From contig NZ_CP022219.1 in NCBI RefSeq assembly GCF_004114915.1, forward strand, positions 3,192,501 to 3,256,500: a stretch of 64,000 nt of DNA, in the 5' to 3' direction. Below, piece after piece: positions 36,361 to 45,879 of this stretch. Below the pieces are notes generated by a model. That model saw nothing but the letters and a program-made list of their open reading frames with translations. It made no database searches and was not told the origin of the DNA. Position 1 is the first letter of the stretch, and the number at the start of each line of letters is the position of its first letter. Position numbers and translations under genes: made by a program. This DNA comes from Bradyrhizobium guangxiense. GTDB taxonomy: Bacteria; Pseudomonadota; Alphaproteobacteria; Rhizobiales; Xanthobacteraceae.

Positions 36361-36736
36361 AGTGCGGCGCCTCGACTGCGCCTTCCGGAAACATCGAATC
36401 GATCATCGCCTTGAGCTGATCCATTGCGATCGGCTTGCGCAGGATCGGCCGGCGCCGGAGCAAGGACGGCAGCAGTTCCGGCCCGTAGCCGGTGGCGAAC
36501 AGAAACGGCTTTCCGCGGCGCTCGATCAGGTCGGCGACGGGGTCGACGTAGACGCCCATCAGATTGATGTCGAGGATGGCCAGATCGTATTGCGCGGTCA
36601 TGGCGAACGCGCTGGCGTCCCGAACATTATCCGCTTCCGCGACGACGTGGTGGCCGAGTTCCGCCACCATGTCGGCGATCATCATCCGGATCAGCGCCTC
36701 GTCTTCGACCAGGAAAACGGAGAGTCCGTCCGCCAT
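36359..36736 (-). CDS. Stand-alone response regulator receiver
   Basis: A 125-residue single-domain CheY-like receiver with no output domain. Features: acidic pair in FLVEDEALIR, phospho-acceptor Asp in YDLAILDINLMG, Thr/Gly in LFATGYGPELL and the conserved Lys in RKPIAMDQL. Such proteins act by protein contact, often as phosphate sinks or with a PhyR/HWE-kinase pathway in alphaproteobacteria. No kinase gene is adjacent. Confidence 0.92.
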   Translation of the reverse strand: MADGLSVFLVEDEALIRMMIADMVAELGHHVVAEADNVRDASAFAMTAQYDLAILDINLMGVYVDPVADLIERRGKPFLFATGYGPELLPSLLRRRPILRKPIAMDQLKAMIDSMFPEGAVEAPH

Positions 36737-36847
36737 ATCAACCCCGCAGTCAGCTTGCGAAGATGATCATACCTCAAATTTGGAGAGGATTCACGAATTC
36801 ATAGCGGGCTCCGTTAATTCAGACGCGCCCGATCCGATTCAACTTGA

Positions 36848-37636
36848 TCAATCCAATCCACGCTCGTGGCTCAGACGCACCATCTCCTGAATGAAGACCT
36901 GCTTCTGCTTGTCATCGAGGCTTGAATAAAGGGGCTCGGCGGCATCGGCGACATTGCGCTGGTCGGCGGCACGGTCGATCAGGAACTGCGACTCGTTGCG
37001 CATCTGCTCGATGATGTCGTCGGGGGGATCCCGCTTGGCGCGGGCAACCCGCAGGTTGAGCCGCTCCGCACCATTGTGTCCCAGGTAGTGCATCGCGCTG
37101 GAGAAACCGTACCAGTGCTTCTCCTGCTCAGGCGTGAGGTTCAGCTCGGTCTTGATCCGTTCGATATAGGCATCACTGTTGGCAACGATCTGCTCGGCGG
37201 TCTGCTGCGGTGCGCCGGGCTGGGTGAGGACAGTGACGTCTTTGCCGTCCTTGCCCTGCGGTGCGTTCTTCGCCTCCTTGGTGGCCTTGGCGCCCTTGCC
37301 CGCCTTGTTGGCGCTCTTGGCATCCTTGTCCTTGGCCGCGCCCGGCTGCTTGGCATCCTTGCCGGAGTCTTTGGCAGCCGGCGGCGGCGGATTGCCGCCA
37401 TTGTTGCCGACGCCGAGCACGCCGGTGAAGACCCCGACCACGCCGCCGATCGCGCCGCCGAGCACGCCACCGACCGGACCTGCCGCCTTGTTTCCGGCCG
37501 CCGCGCCGTCCTGAACGCCTTTGACCAAGCCCTGAGCATTGGCCACTGCGGCGGCACCGAGCAGCAACGCAAGCACGGCCCCGAGCGCGAAACATCGCCG
37601 CATGTGAAGCCGCGCTGACGGCGCCGGGTTGATCAT
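36848..37636 (-). CDS. Exported Spy/CpxP-like protein with Lys/Ala linker
   Basis: A 262-residue exported protein. It has a signal peptide (FALGAVLALLLGAAAVANAQ), a glycine-rich membrane-like stretch (GPVGGVLGGAIGGVVGVFTG), and a Lys/Ala/Pro-rich linker. The C-terminal domain has an LNLTPEQEKHWYGFSSAM motif and a long helical tail. The LTPEQ segment and helical C-terminus resemble LTXXQ (Spy/CpxP) periplasmic chaperone-like proteins. Starts at 37636 or 37648 are both possible; ggagacga before 37636 favours it. Confidence 0.7.
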   Translation of the reverse strand: MINPAPSARLHMRRCFALGAVLALLLGAAAVANAQGLVKGVQDGAAAGNKAAGPVGGVLGGAIGGVVGVFTGVLGVGNNGGNPPPPAAKDSGKDAKQPGAAKDKDAKSANKAGKGAKATKEAKNAPQGKDGKDVTVLTQPGAPQQTAEQIVANSDAYIERIKTELNLTPEQEKHWYGFSSAMHYLGHNGAERLNLRVARAKRDPPDDIIEQMRNESQFLIDRAADQRNVADAAEPLYSSLDDKQKQVFIQEMVRLSHERGLD

Positions 37637-38093
37637 TCTCGTCTCCATCGTCGATCTGACTGGCCTGTTGGGCGGGAGCCCCCCCCCGCCGCAACTCTAT
37701 CGTTTCCGCCGCTTTGCGGTCCAGACGCCGCCGATCGCTGTCCACGCCCGAAAAGTCTTTCGCGCGAAGCGGTTATGCAGGCTTATTCGAAACTGCGGCG
37801 TAATTGCGCACGGATCGTTCCCGACCGGCTCGCGCGAAGTGTGCGTCGCAAAACAAGCGATCGCCCGCACGGCACGCCCTCGCAACGGGACGCAACGTTA
37901 GTTCTATGCGCGAGCCGTTTGGTTTTCTCGACAGACGCGATCAATCATGATCTGATCGCGCTACCAATTTGCTGCGGCCTTCGCGAATTGCACATGGGGG
38001 CCGACGGCATCAATAAGAAAATCGAACAACAAGAACTCGGAAAAAGAAGTCGTAGAGGAAACTCCAACAACAACACCCAAGCGAGGAAACGAG
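37637..38093. other. Intergenic region with C9 tract and promoter area
   Basis: About 450 bases between the divergent Spy-like gene and the sugar-transporter operon. It must carry both promoters. There is a run of nine C at about 37679-37687, a slippage-prone tract outside any gene. A ribosome-binding site, gaggaaacgag, precedes the binding-protein gene. I see no gene, and no operator I can name. Confidence 0.5.
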
Positions 38094-39434
38094 ATGTCAC
38101 GCAAGGCACTGACGCGACGTCAATTTGTGGCTGCCACTGCATTGTCCTCCACAGCGCTGATCACGGCGCCCTATGTCCGCGGCGCTTACGCCGCCGGCAA
38201 GCTCTCGATCGGCTTCTGGGACCATTGGGTCCCCGGCGCCAATAAGGCCTCGACCGACCTCGTCAACGAATGGGCGGCGAAGGAGAAGGTCGAAGTCACG
38301 ATCGACTACATCCCCAGTCAGGGCAATAAGAACCTGCTCACCATTGCCGCCGAAGCGCAGGCAAAGTCGGGCCACGATATTTTCGCCATGCCGACGTGGT
38401 GGGCCCACGCCAATGCCGAGCAGTTGGAGAACGTTAGCGATATCATGGGACCGATCATCGCCGAGAACGGCGAGGTCAACGGCACCGCCAAGTATCTCGG
38501 CACGGTCGGGACCAAATGGCTTGGAGTCCCGGCCTGCGTCGGCAGTCAGATCAAGGGCCCCTGCTCCCGCATCGATTTGATGAAGAAGCATGCCGGCATC
38601 GATGTACAGGCGATGTATCCGGCCGGTTCTGAACCAAAAGCGGATGATTGGACCCTCGAAACATTCCTGAAGGCTGCCGAAGCCTGTCACAAGGCTGGCG
38701 TCCCGTTCGGCATCGGCCTCGGCGAGACCACAGACAACGTCGATACGGCGGGCGCGATCTTCCTGTCGTTTGGCGCCCAGCTCGTCGACGCCAAGGGCAA
38801 TCTCACCGTCAAGACCGATGCGGTACGTCAGGCACTCGACTTCTACAAGAAGCTGATCAACTTCCTGCCGCCTGACGTCGCAGCCTGGGATGACGCATCC
38901 AACAATAAATGGCTGGTCTCCGGCCGGGGGGCGATGATCATGAACCCGCCGAGCGCCTGGGCCGTTGCCAAGCGCGACGCGCCGCAGGTTGCAGAGCAAT
39001 GCTGGACCCACGGCTTCCCGGCCGGACCCAAGGGGCGTTTTGCGCCCTACCTGCCGTACTTCTGGAGCATCTGGAATTTCTCGAAGAACAAGGACGCGGC
39101 AAAGAGCCTCCTGGTCCATTTGTCGAAGCCGGCGGCCATCGAAAAGATGGTGGTGGCCAGCGGCGGCTACGATCTACCAGCCTATGACAAGCTGACGACG
39201 TTGAAGGTTTGGCAGGAGGAAGGGCCGCCGAAGGGCACGCTCTATCACTATCCGAACCCCTACAAGCATCAGACGCTGTCGATTGCAGCCTCGCCGGCGC
39301 CGCCGAAGATTGCACAGCAAATCTACGCGCAGGCCACGCTTACCAAGATGTGTCTGCGTTATCATCAGGGTGAAGCGATGGAAAAGACGCTCGCCTGGGC
39401 CGAAGGCGAATGTGAAGGCTTCATGCGGAGCTGA
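38094..39434 (+). CDS. Sugar ABC transporter substrate-binding protein
   Basis: A 446-residue periplasmic binding protein of the extracellular solute-binding family 1. The N-terminus has a Tat signal (LTRRQFVAATAL) and a cleavage site near AYAAG. The mature part opens LSIGFWDHWVPGANKA. It heads an operon with two permeases and a MalK-type ATPase (38.1-42.5 kb). The ligand is probably a mono- or oligosaccharide or polyol; the adjacent D-2-hydroxyacid dehydrogenase suggests a sugar-acid-related pathway. Confidence 0.92.
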   Translation: MSRKALTRRQFVAATALSSTALITAPYVRGAYAAGKLSIGFWDHWVPGANKASTDLVNEWAAKEKVEVTIDYIPSQGNKNLLTIAAEAQAKSGHDIFAMPTWWAHANAEQLENVSDIMGPIIAENGEVNGTAKYLGTVGTKWLGVPACVGSQIKGPCSRIDLMKKHAGIDVQAMYPAGSEPKADDWTLETFLKAAEACHKAGVPFGIGLGETTDNVDTAGAIFLSFGAQLVDAKGNLTVKTDAVRQALDFYKKLINFLPPDVAAWDDASNNKWLVSGRGAMIMNPPSAWAVAKRDAPQVAEQCWTHGFPAGPKGRFAPYLPYFWSIWNFSKNKDAAKSLLVHLSKPAAIEKMVVASGGYDLPAYDKLTTLKVWQEEGPPKGTLYHYPNPYKHQTLSIAASPAPPKIAQQIYAQATLTKMCLRYHQGEAMEKTLAWAEGECEGFMRS

Positions 39435-39561
39435 GACGGCGAGGTGTCGCCGCAAGCGGCCGTGAGCCGTCTTGCGGCGACACCTCCTCCCGCCTCGGCA
39501 CGAGCCGGGAACAGTTCCGAAATCGAGCCCTTTGAATCAAACCGCGCGAGGAAAATGCATC

Positions 39562-40500
39562 ATGGCGGATGTCGCATTGCAGCCGGACAGGGTTGGCGCA
39601 GCGCAACCGGCGCGAAAACGCTCCAGTCTGCAGAAGGCGCTTAAACGCAAATCCACCGCCGCGTTCCTGATGACGCTACCGCTGATCATCCTCATCACGG
39701 TTCTGGTGCTCTATCCTGCGTTCTATTCGCTTCATCTGGCGACCCTCAACAAGTCGATGCAGAGATTCATCGGTCTCGGCAACTTTGAATTCCTGTTCAA
39801 GCGCGACACCTTCTGGCTGGTCGTCAAGCAATCGTGCATCTTCGCGATCACGGCTGTGCTGTTCAAGGCGCTGATCGGGTTCATCGTCGCGCACTTCGTC
39901 CACAACATTCCGGCCAAGGGTCAGCGCAAATGGCGCGGCATGCTGCTGGTCCCGTGGGTGACCCCGCCCGCCATGAGCACACTGGCATGGCTGTGGCTGT
40001 TCGATCCCTCCTACAGTGCATTCAACTATACGCTGTCGTTCTTCGGGATCGGCCCGATTCCATGGACCGGCGATGCGGCCTGGGCGCGCTTCTCCGTCAT
40101 TCTGGTCAATGTCTGGTACGGCGCGCCGTTCTTCATGATCATGTATCTGGCCTCCCTGAAATCGGTGCCCGACCAGCTCTATGAAGCGGCAGCGATTGAC
40201 GGCGCCAATTGGTGGCAACGCATCTGGTACGTGACGCTGCCGATGATGCGCAACATCATAGCAATCACGACGCTGTTCTCGCTGATCGTCACCTTTGCCA
40301 ATTTCGACATCGTACGCATCCTGACCGCCGGCGGCCCTCTCGACCACACCCACATCTTCGCCACCTGGGCCTTCAGGATCGGCATCGAAGGAAGCGACAT
40401 TCCGCTCGGTGCCAGCGTCTCCCTGTTCATGGTGCCAATCCTGGCGATCGCAGCGATATTCATCCTGCGGGATGTCAACAAGCGCGGGAATGAAGCCTGA
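39562..40500 (+). CDS. Sugar ABC transporter permease (UgpA/MalF-like)
   Basis: A 312-residue membrane protein with six predicted helices. It begins with a basic N-terminus (ARKRSSLQKALKRKS) and a first helix (TLPLIILITVLVLYPAFYS). The EAA loop is LYEAAAIDGANWWQRIWYVTLP. It forms the heteromeric channel with the next gene, whose ATG overlaps its TGA by one base. I chose ATG 39562, following gcgaggaaaatgcatc. Confidence 0.92.
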   Translation: MADVALQPDRVGAAQPARKRSSLQKALKRKSTAAFLMTLPLIILITVLVLYPAFYSLHLATLNKSMQRFIGLGNFEFLFKRDTFWLVVKQSCIFAITAVLFKALIGFIVAHFVHNIPAKGQRKWRGMLLVPWVTPPAMSTLAWLWLFDPSYSAFNYTLSFFGIGPIPWTGDAAWARFSVILVNVWYGAPFFMIMYLASLKSVPDQLYEAAAIDGANWWQRIWYVTLPMMRNIIAITTLFSLIVTFANFDIVRILTAGGPLDHTHIFATWAFRIGIEGSDIPLGASVSLFMVPILAIAAIFILRDVNKRGNEA

Positions 40501-41411
40501 TGAGCTCAGTCACGATCGACAAGGCGGCGCCGACGCGCACGGTCAAGTATGGAAGCATGAGCCGCGACCGCAAATGGGCGCTGCGGTGGTCGTACTTCTT
40601 CCTGACGCTGTTTGCGGTCTTCTCGCTGCTCCCGCCCATCTACATGCTGATCACCTCGCTGAAGAGCAGCGCCGAGATCTCGGCGGCGACCAATCCATGG
40701 TGGGTTTTCCAGCCCACGCTCGAAAACTATGTCGGGCTGCTGACGTCAAACCAGTTTCTGCGGTTCTTCTGGAATTCCGCGCTGGTCTCGATCTTCGTGG
40801 TCACCATCACGATGCTGATCAGCGTGCCCGCGGCATTTGCCCTTGCGCGGATGCGGTTCTGGGGGTCGGCCACGCTGGCGACCGGCGTGTTCCTGACCTA
40901 CCTGATCCCGGACAGCCTGTTGTTCATTCCGTTGTTCAAGGTGTTTGCGCTGTTCGGCGACTGGACTGGCATCCAGCTCATCAACCGTTGGTACGTGCTG
41001 CTCTTCATCTATCCGACGCTGACGGTGCCGTTCTGCACCTGGATCATGATCGGCTACTTCGCCTCGATTCCCAAGGAGCTCGACGAGGCCGCCATCATCG
41101 ATGGAGCGTCCTGGTTCCAGACGCTGACCCGGATCTTCATTCCGGTGGCGCTGCCGGGGCTGATCGCCGCGACCATCTTCGCCTTTACGGTGTCCTGGGC
41201 GCAATTCCTCTATCCGCTCGTGTTTACCACCTCCACGGACCAACTCGTCCTGCCGGTCGGCATCATCACCACGCTGATCAAGGGCGACGTCTTCAACTGG
41301 GGGCAGATCATGACCGGCGCGCTGCTCGGCGCGGCGCCGCCGCTGATCATCTACGCCTTCCTGATGGACTACTACATTGCCGGCCTGACCGCCGGCGCGA
41401 CAAAGGGTTGA
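40500..41411 (+). CDS. Sugar ABC transporter permease (UgpE/MalG-like)
   Basis: A 303-residue membrane protein with an N-terminal helix (YFFLTLFAVFSLLPPIYMLI), a family-typical periplasmic segment, and the EAA motif ELDEAAIIDGASWFQTLTRI. It is the second channel half. The start codon overlaps the stop of the upstream permease by one base (TGATG), giving tight translational coupling. The ATPase follows after 20 bases. Confidence 0.92.
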   Translation: MSSVTIDKAAPTRTVKYGSMSRDRKWALRWSYFFLTLFAVFSLLPPIYMLITSLKSSAEISAATNPWWVFQPTLENYVGLLTSNQFLRFFWNSALVSIFVVTITMLISVPAAFALARMRFWGSATLATGVFLTYLIPDSLLFIPLFKVFALFGDWTGIQLINRWYVLLFIYPTLTVPFCTWIMIGYFASIPKELDEAAIIDGASWFQTLTRIFIPVALPGLIAATIFAFTVSWAQFLYPLVFTTSTDQLVLPVGIITTLIKGDVFNWGQIMTGALLGAAPPLIIYAFLMDYYIAGLTAGATKG

Positions 41412-41431
41412 TGGCGAGGAGCTAAAGTTCG

Positions 41432-42532
41432 ATGGCTGACGTTGCTTTGCGGAAGGTAGTTAAGCGTTACGACGATGTCGAAGCGGTGCGCGGCATCGAC
41501 CTCGACATCGCCGACCACGAATTCATCGTGCTGGTCGGCCCCTCCGGCTGCGGCAAGTCGACGACGCTGCGGATGATTGCAGGCCTCGAGGACATCAGCG
41601 ACGGCGACATCATGATCGGCGGCGACGTCGTCAACGACGTGCCGCCGAAGGACCGCGACATCGCGATGGTGTTCCAGAACTACGCGCTCTATCCGCACAT
41701 GACGGTCGCGGAGAACATGTCGTTCGGATTGCGTTTGAAGCACTACCCCAAGGCCGAGATTAAAGCGCGGGTGACGGAAGCCGCCCGCCTGCTCGACATC
41801 ACCGACCTGATCGACCGCAAGCCGAAGCAGCTCTCCGGCGGCCAGCGCCAGCGCGTCGCCATGGGCCGGGCCATCGTGCGCAATCCGAAGGTGTTCCTGT
41901 TCGACGAGCCGCTATCCAATCTCGACGCGAAACTCCGCGTGCAGATGCGGATCGAGATCAAGAAGGTGCATCAGAAGGTGCGCACCACCACGGTCTACGT
42001 CACCCACGACCAGGTCGAGGCGATGACCCTGGCCGATCGCGTCGTGGTGATGAACAAGGGACGCATCGAGCAGATCGGCACCCCGAACGAGCTCTATCAC
42101 AAGCCGGCAACGCGCTTCGTCGCCGGCTTCATCGGCTCGCCCGCGATGAACTTCATCCCGTGCCGGCTCGAGGATGTCGGCGGCACGTTGCAGATCCGCC
42201 TCACCGACCGCATCGCCTTCGCGCTGCCGCCGGCCCGTGCCGCGCGCTACAACGCGCTGCCGCGCACCGACAAGCTGCTGCTCGGCATCCGCCCCGAGCA
42301 TCTCACCGAGTCGCACGCGCATCTGGAGCCCGGCGTCGAGACCTTCGACACCGTGCTCGACGTCACCGAACCGATGGGAATGGAGACGCTGGTCTATTTC
42401 GGGCTCGACGGCACGCCGGTCTGCGGCCGCGTCAATCCCAATGCCGGCGCCAAGGACGGGGCACCCATGCGTTTGGCGATGGACCTCAACAATATGCACC
42501 TGCTAAACGAGGCCACCGGCGTCGTGTTGTGA
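41432..42532 (+). CDS. Sugar ABC transporter ATP-binding protein (MalK/UgpC-like)
   Basis: A 366-residue ATPase. Walker A is GPSGCGKST, the signature is [14 protein letters not shown], Walker B is [16 protein letters not shown], and the switch His is in [10 protein letters not shown]. The C-terminal regulatory beta-barrel (TOBE) is present ([12 protein letters not shown], then GIRPEHL), which in MalK relatives senses the substrate system. It completes the importer. Confidence 0.95.
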   Translation: MADVALRKVVKRYDDVEAVRGIDLDIADHEFIVLVGPSGCGKSTTLRMIAGLEDISDGDIMIGGDVVNDVPPKDRDIAMVFQNYALYPHMTVAENMSFGLRLKHYPKAEIKARVTEAARLLDITDLIDRKPKQLSGGQRQRVAMGRAIVRNPKVFLFDEPLSNLDAKLRVQMRIEIKKVHQKVRTTTVYVTHDQVEAMTLADRVVVMNKGRIEQIGTPNELYHKPATRFVAGFIGSPAMNFIPCRLEDVGGTLQIRLTDRIAFALPPARAARYNALPRTDKLLLGIRPEHLTESHAHLEPGVETFDTVLDVTEPMGMETLVYFGLDGTPVCGRVNPNAGAKDGAPMRLAMDLNNMHLLNEATGVVL

Positions 42533-42566
42533 CGCCGGTCCAAGAAACTCGTGCAGGCAGGGGACG

Positions 42567-43556
42567 ATGGCGACCAACAAGAAGAAGATTTTCGTTACAC
42601 AGACTTTGTCGCCAGGGGCACGTGCCCTCCTCACCCAGCGGGACGATATCGAGCTCGTCGAATTTTCCAACCTGATCTCGGCCAAGGATTTCGAGGCCCT
42701 GCTGAAGAGCCACGCCCCGGTCCACGGCGTGGCGCTCGGCGCCACCGCCTTCGGCGAGACCGAGCTCGAGGCGGCGCGCGACATGAAGGTGGTGACGCGG
42801 ATCGGCGTCGGCTTCGACGCCGTCGACGTGCCCGCCCTCCCCCGCCGCAAGGTGCCGCTGATGGTCGCCGGCAGCGCCAACTCGCCTTCGGTCGCCGAAC
42901 AGGCGCTGTTCATGATGCTGACGCTGGCGAAACGGGCCAATGAACTGCATGCCTGCGTCAAGGACGGCAAATGGGCCGACCGGCTCGGCATGCTGCCGTT
43001 CGATCTCTACGGCAAGACCGTGCTGATCATCGGCTTCGGCCGCATCGGCAGCCGCACCGCCAAGCGGTGCCTGGCGATGGAAATGAACGTGCAGGTCTAC
43101 GATCCCTACAAGCCGGCCGCCGAGATCAAGGCCGCCGGCTGCGAGCCCGTCGCTGACCTCGACGCGGCGCTGCCGAACGCCGATTTCGTCACCATCCACT
43201 GTCCGAAGACGCCGGAGACGGTTGGCCTGTTCGATGCGGCGCGGATCGGCCGGATGAAGCCGAAATCCTATCTCATCAACACCGCCCGCGGCGGCATCGT
43301 GAAGGAAGCCGCGCTCTACGACGCCCTGGTCTCGGGCAAGCTTGCCGGCGCCGGCATCGACGTGTTCGAGGTGGAGCCGCCGCCGGTCAGCAACGCGTTG
43401 TTCGCCCTGCCCAACGTCATCATCGCCCCGCATGTCGCCGGCGTCACGGTCGAGGCGGTCCAGCGCATGAGCGAGCAGACCGCGCGCAACATCCTGAGTG
43501 TGCTGGACGGCGATCCGATCCGGCAGAACGTCATCAACCAGGATGTGCTGGCCTGA
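42567..43556 (+). CDS. D-2-hydroxyacid dehydrogenase (SerA-like)
   Basis: A 329-residue NAD-dependent dehydrogenase. The NAD-binding motif is GFGRIGSRTAKRC; the catalytic Arg is in NTARGGIVKE, Glu in FEVEPPPVS, and His in APHVAGVT. The family oxidises D-2-hydroxyacids (glycerate, phosphoglycerate, lactate-type). Its place 34 bases after the sugar ATPase implies use in metabolising the imported compound, perhaps glyoxylate/hydroxypyruvate or a sugar acid. The ACT domain of SerA is absent, so phosphoglycerate is less likely. Confidence 0.9.
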   Translation: MATNKKKIFVTQTLSPGARALLTQRDDIELVEFSNLISAKDFEALLKSHAPVHGVALGATAFGETELEAARDMKVVTRIGVGFDAVDVPALPRRKVPLMVAGSANSPSVAEQALFMMLTLAKRANELHACVKDGKWADRLGMLPFDLYGKTVLIIGFGRIGSRTAKRCLAMEMNVQVYDPYKPAAEIKAAGCEPVADLDAALPNADFVTIHCPKTPETVGLFDAARIGRMKPKSYLINTARGGIVKEAALYDALVSGKLAGAGIDVFEVEPPPVSNALFALPNVIIAPHVAGVTVEAVQRMSEQTARNILSVLDGDPIRQNVINQDVLA

Positions 43557-43566
43557 ACGGAGCAAA

Positions 43567-43593
43567 GGCGGGCGGAGACATCCGCCGCCTTCG
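43567..43593 (+). terminator. Hairpin after the dehydrogenase gene
   Basis: Stem ggcg-ggcgga / tccgcc-gcc around gaca, 11 bases after the dehydrogenase stop, followed by ttcgg. It is imperfect and has only a short T run, so it is a weak terminator candidate for the sugar-transporter operon. Confidence 0.4.
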
Positions 43594-43724
43594 GATGGCC
43601 AGAATGCGTCCCATTTTGGTGCAGATCGGGCCCCAACTCAGCCTTAATCAAACGCGCCTAATGTTCCCGGCCGCGGCGGCAGTGGGACAGACTTGCCGGC
43701 CGCGTCGAGCTGGAGGATGGAGCC

Positions 43725-44216
43725 TTGGCAGAGATCGACCCGACCGACCACGCGCTGGCGACCATCGCCAGCATCCTGGAGCACCCCGAGCCCGTCCTCG
43801 TCGTTCGCCAGACCGAGACCGAAATCGTGGTCGCCGGAGAGCGTGAGCACGTTGCTTCCGACGAGGCTCCGGTCATCGACGAGCAACCGGCGGTCGACGA
43901 GCCCCCCGTGGTCGAGGAGCAGCCGCTGGTGCCGGAGCACACCGATGCCGACGGCTACAGCAAGGTCGGGCCCGGGCCGATGGTGGCGATCCGACTCAAA
44001 TGGACGGTCCATCGCGGCGATGACGGCCAGTATTACGTGCACGAGACCATCGGCGAACAATCGGCTCCCGTGGTCAGCGGCCCCATGACCAGCGAGGCCG
44101 CGGTGCATTTCGTCGATGCCCAGGAGGGCGAGGCGCATCGGCGCTTCGAGCTGCTGCGCAGCGAGATCGCCGGCCGCAGCTCGCTCGCCGATTACGAGCG
44201 CAAGGGCGAAGCCTGA
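43725..44216 (+). CDS. Hypothetical protein with acidic repeat linker (TTG start)
   Basis: A 163-residue cytoplasmic protein starting at TTG with ggatggagcc just ahead. An N-terminal segment (IDPTDHALATIASILEHPEP) is followed by an acidic low-complexity linker with VIDEQPAVDEPPVVEEQP-like repeats. A compact C-terminal domain comes last (VAIRLKWTVHRGDDGQYYV, then a helix). I recognise no family. It is common to find such proteins in Bradyrhizobium. It follows the dehydrogenase by about 170 bases and is probably separate. Confidence 0.6.
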   Translation: MAEIDPTDHALATIASILEHPEPVLVVRQTETEIVVAGEREHVASDEAPVIDEQPAVDEPPVVEEQPLVPEHTDADGYSKVGPGPMVAIRLKWTVHRGDDGQYYVHETIGEQSAPVVSGPMTSEAAVHFVDAQEGEAHRRFELLRSEIAGRSSLADYERKGEA

Positions 44217-44229
44217 CGCCCCCAGGCTG

Positions 44230-44739
44230 CTACTTCCGTCCGAGGTAATCCTTCTTCACGAGCTCGACGCCTGCGTGCCGCAACAGGTCGTAGGAGGTCG
44301 TGACGTGAAAGAAGAACTGCGGGACGCTGAACGTCAGCAGCAGCGTCCGCCCGGTGAAGGGCAGCTCGGTCCCGTTCTTCAGCTTGAAGAAGACATTGCG
44401 CTCCGCCGCGGCGTCGATATCCGCGCGCGCCAGGCTTTCGATGAACTCGATCGAGGTCGCGATGCGTGCCTGGAGCCCGGCCATATCGTGCTCCAGCGCC
44501 GGTAGCGCCACCGGCTCGCACTCCGCCAGCAAGGCCGGGGCGAGCACGGCATGCCGACAAGCCTCGCCGACCTGCTGCGCCAGGTCATACATGTTCGGCG
44601 CAAGGCGCATGCCGAGCAGGACCGCAGAATTGAACTTGCGGGCCTCGGCATAGGCGACGCCCTTGTCGAGCAGGACCGACAGATTGCGCAAGTACGGCAC
44701 GAAGAGGCCTACCGAGGCCTCGTACATCGAGATCGTCAC
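44230..44739 (-). CDS. DUF1993-family protein
   Basis: A 169-residue soluble helical protein: TISMYEASVGLFVPYLRNLS, then the MRLAPNMYDLAQQVGEACRH and GRTLLLTFSVPQFFFHVTTS segments. These match DUF1993, a DinB-like four-helix family of unknown function. The start is GTG at 44739, which the family length supports; an ATG lies at 44727. It converges with the hypothetical gene, 13 bases apart. Confidence 0.85.
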   Translation of the reverse strand: MTISMYEASVGLFVPYLRNLSVLLDKGVAYAEARKFNSAVLLGMRLAPNMYDLAQQVGEACRHAVLAPALLAECEPVALPALEHDMAGLQARIATSIEFIESLARADIDAAAERNVFFKLKNGTELPFTGRTLLLTFSVPQFFFHVTTSYDLLRHAGVELVKKDYLGRK

Positions 44740-44842
44740 GTCGGAGATTCCTTTCAATTCCGCCTCGCCAGCGACGGGCATCTGGTCTAAATCCACATCC
44801 GAAGAGCTGCACAATGACAGCTCGCGCAGGGGTGGAGAAGAG

Positions 44843-45634
44843 ATGATCGTTCGGATGGCTGTTCGAATCTTGGTCGCTTTGGCCGTGGTGCTGCTGGCAA
44901 GCCTTTCGGTCCACGCGCAGCAGGCGCCCTCGCGCCTCGACGAGATCGTCAAGCGCGGCATCCTGCGCGTCGGCATGACCGGCGACTACAAGCCCTTCAC
45001 CTATCTGGACAAGGCGACGCAGACATTCAGCGGCTTCGACGTCGACATGGCGGAAGCGCTCGGCAAGGCGCTCGGGGTCAAGGTCGAGTTCGTCCCGACG
45101 GCCTGGCCGAAGCTGATGAAGGATTTCGAGGCCGACCAGTTCGACATCGCCATGGGTGGCGTCTCGGTCACGCTGGACCGGCAGAGGAAGGGCTTCTTCT
45201 CGACGCCAATCATGCGCGAAGGCAAGACGCCGATAGCCCGCTGCGCCGACGTCGGCAAGTACCAGAGCATCGCCGACATCGACAAGAAGGGCACCCGCGT
45301 GATCGTCAATCCCGGCGGCACCAACGAGCGCTTCGCGCGTGCCAACATCAAGGACGCCGAGATCACCGTGTTCGCCGACAACACCGTGATCTTCGACGAG
45401 ATCGCCAAGGGCAATGCCGATCTGATGATGACAGACGCCTCCGAGACGCGCTACCAGCAGAAGCAGCACGCCGGCGTGCTCTGCGCTGTGCATCCAGAAA
45501 AGCCGTTCGACTTCTCCGAGAAGGCCTATTGGCTTCAGCGCGACATGGCACTGAAGGCTTTCGTCGACCAATGGCTGCACATTTCCATGGAGGACGGCAG
45601 CTACAGGAAGATCTACGCCGCCTGGTTCGACTAG
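44843..45634 (+). CDS. PheC-like periplasmic binding-protein enzyme
   Basis: A 263-residue exported protein of the amino-acid-binding (SBP family 3) fold. The signal peptide is MAVRILVALAVVLLASLSVH then AQQ. The core matches periplasmic cyclohexadienyl dehydratase (PheC): RGILRVGMTGDYKPF, FDIAMGGVSVTLDRQ, VNPGGTNERFAR and DASETRY. True PheC converts prephenate or arogenate to aromatic precursors; a solute-binding protein without partner genes would also fit. No transporter genes are adjacent, which favours enzyme or orphan receptor. ATG 44843 follows ggtggagaag. Confidence 0.75.
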   Translation: MIVRMAVRILVALAVVLLASLSVHAQQAPSRLDEIVKRGILRVGMTGDYKPFTYLDKATQTFSGFDVDMAEALGKALGVKVEFVPTAWPKLMKDFEADQFDIAMGGVSVTLDRQRKGFFSTPIMREGKTPIARCADVGKYQSIADIDKKGTRVIVNPGGTNERFARANIKDAEITVFADNTVIFDEIAKGNADLMMTDASETRYQQKQHAGVLCAVHPEKPFDFSEKAYWLQRDMALKAFVDQWLHISMEDGSYRKIYAAWFD

Positions 45635-45879
45635 CGTTTTCGCGCGATACCGGCGCGCAGGGCGCATAAGACGCTGGATCCCGCTCCGATCGGCGGGAAC
45701 GGCGCTCCAGGCCGCGCCCTCCTGTCGCCCGTCTTGGCCCAACTTTGGACCGGCCACCGGTCTATTGAACCCGGGACAGCGGGACGACGACTCATACCGA
45801 GACAGTGATCTAGATCACTTTCTGCATTCAAACCGGCGCGTAAGCGTCGGTCCGGGGACCACCTGTTCAGGAGATGGAA

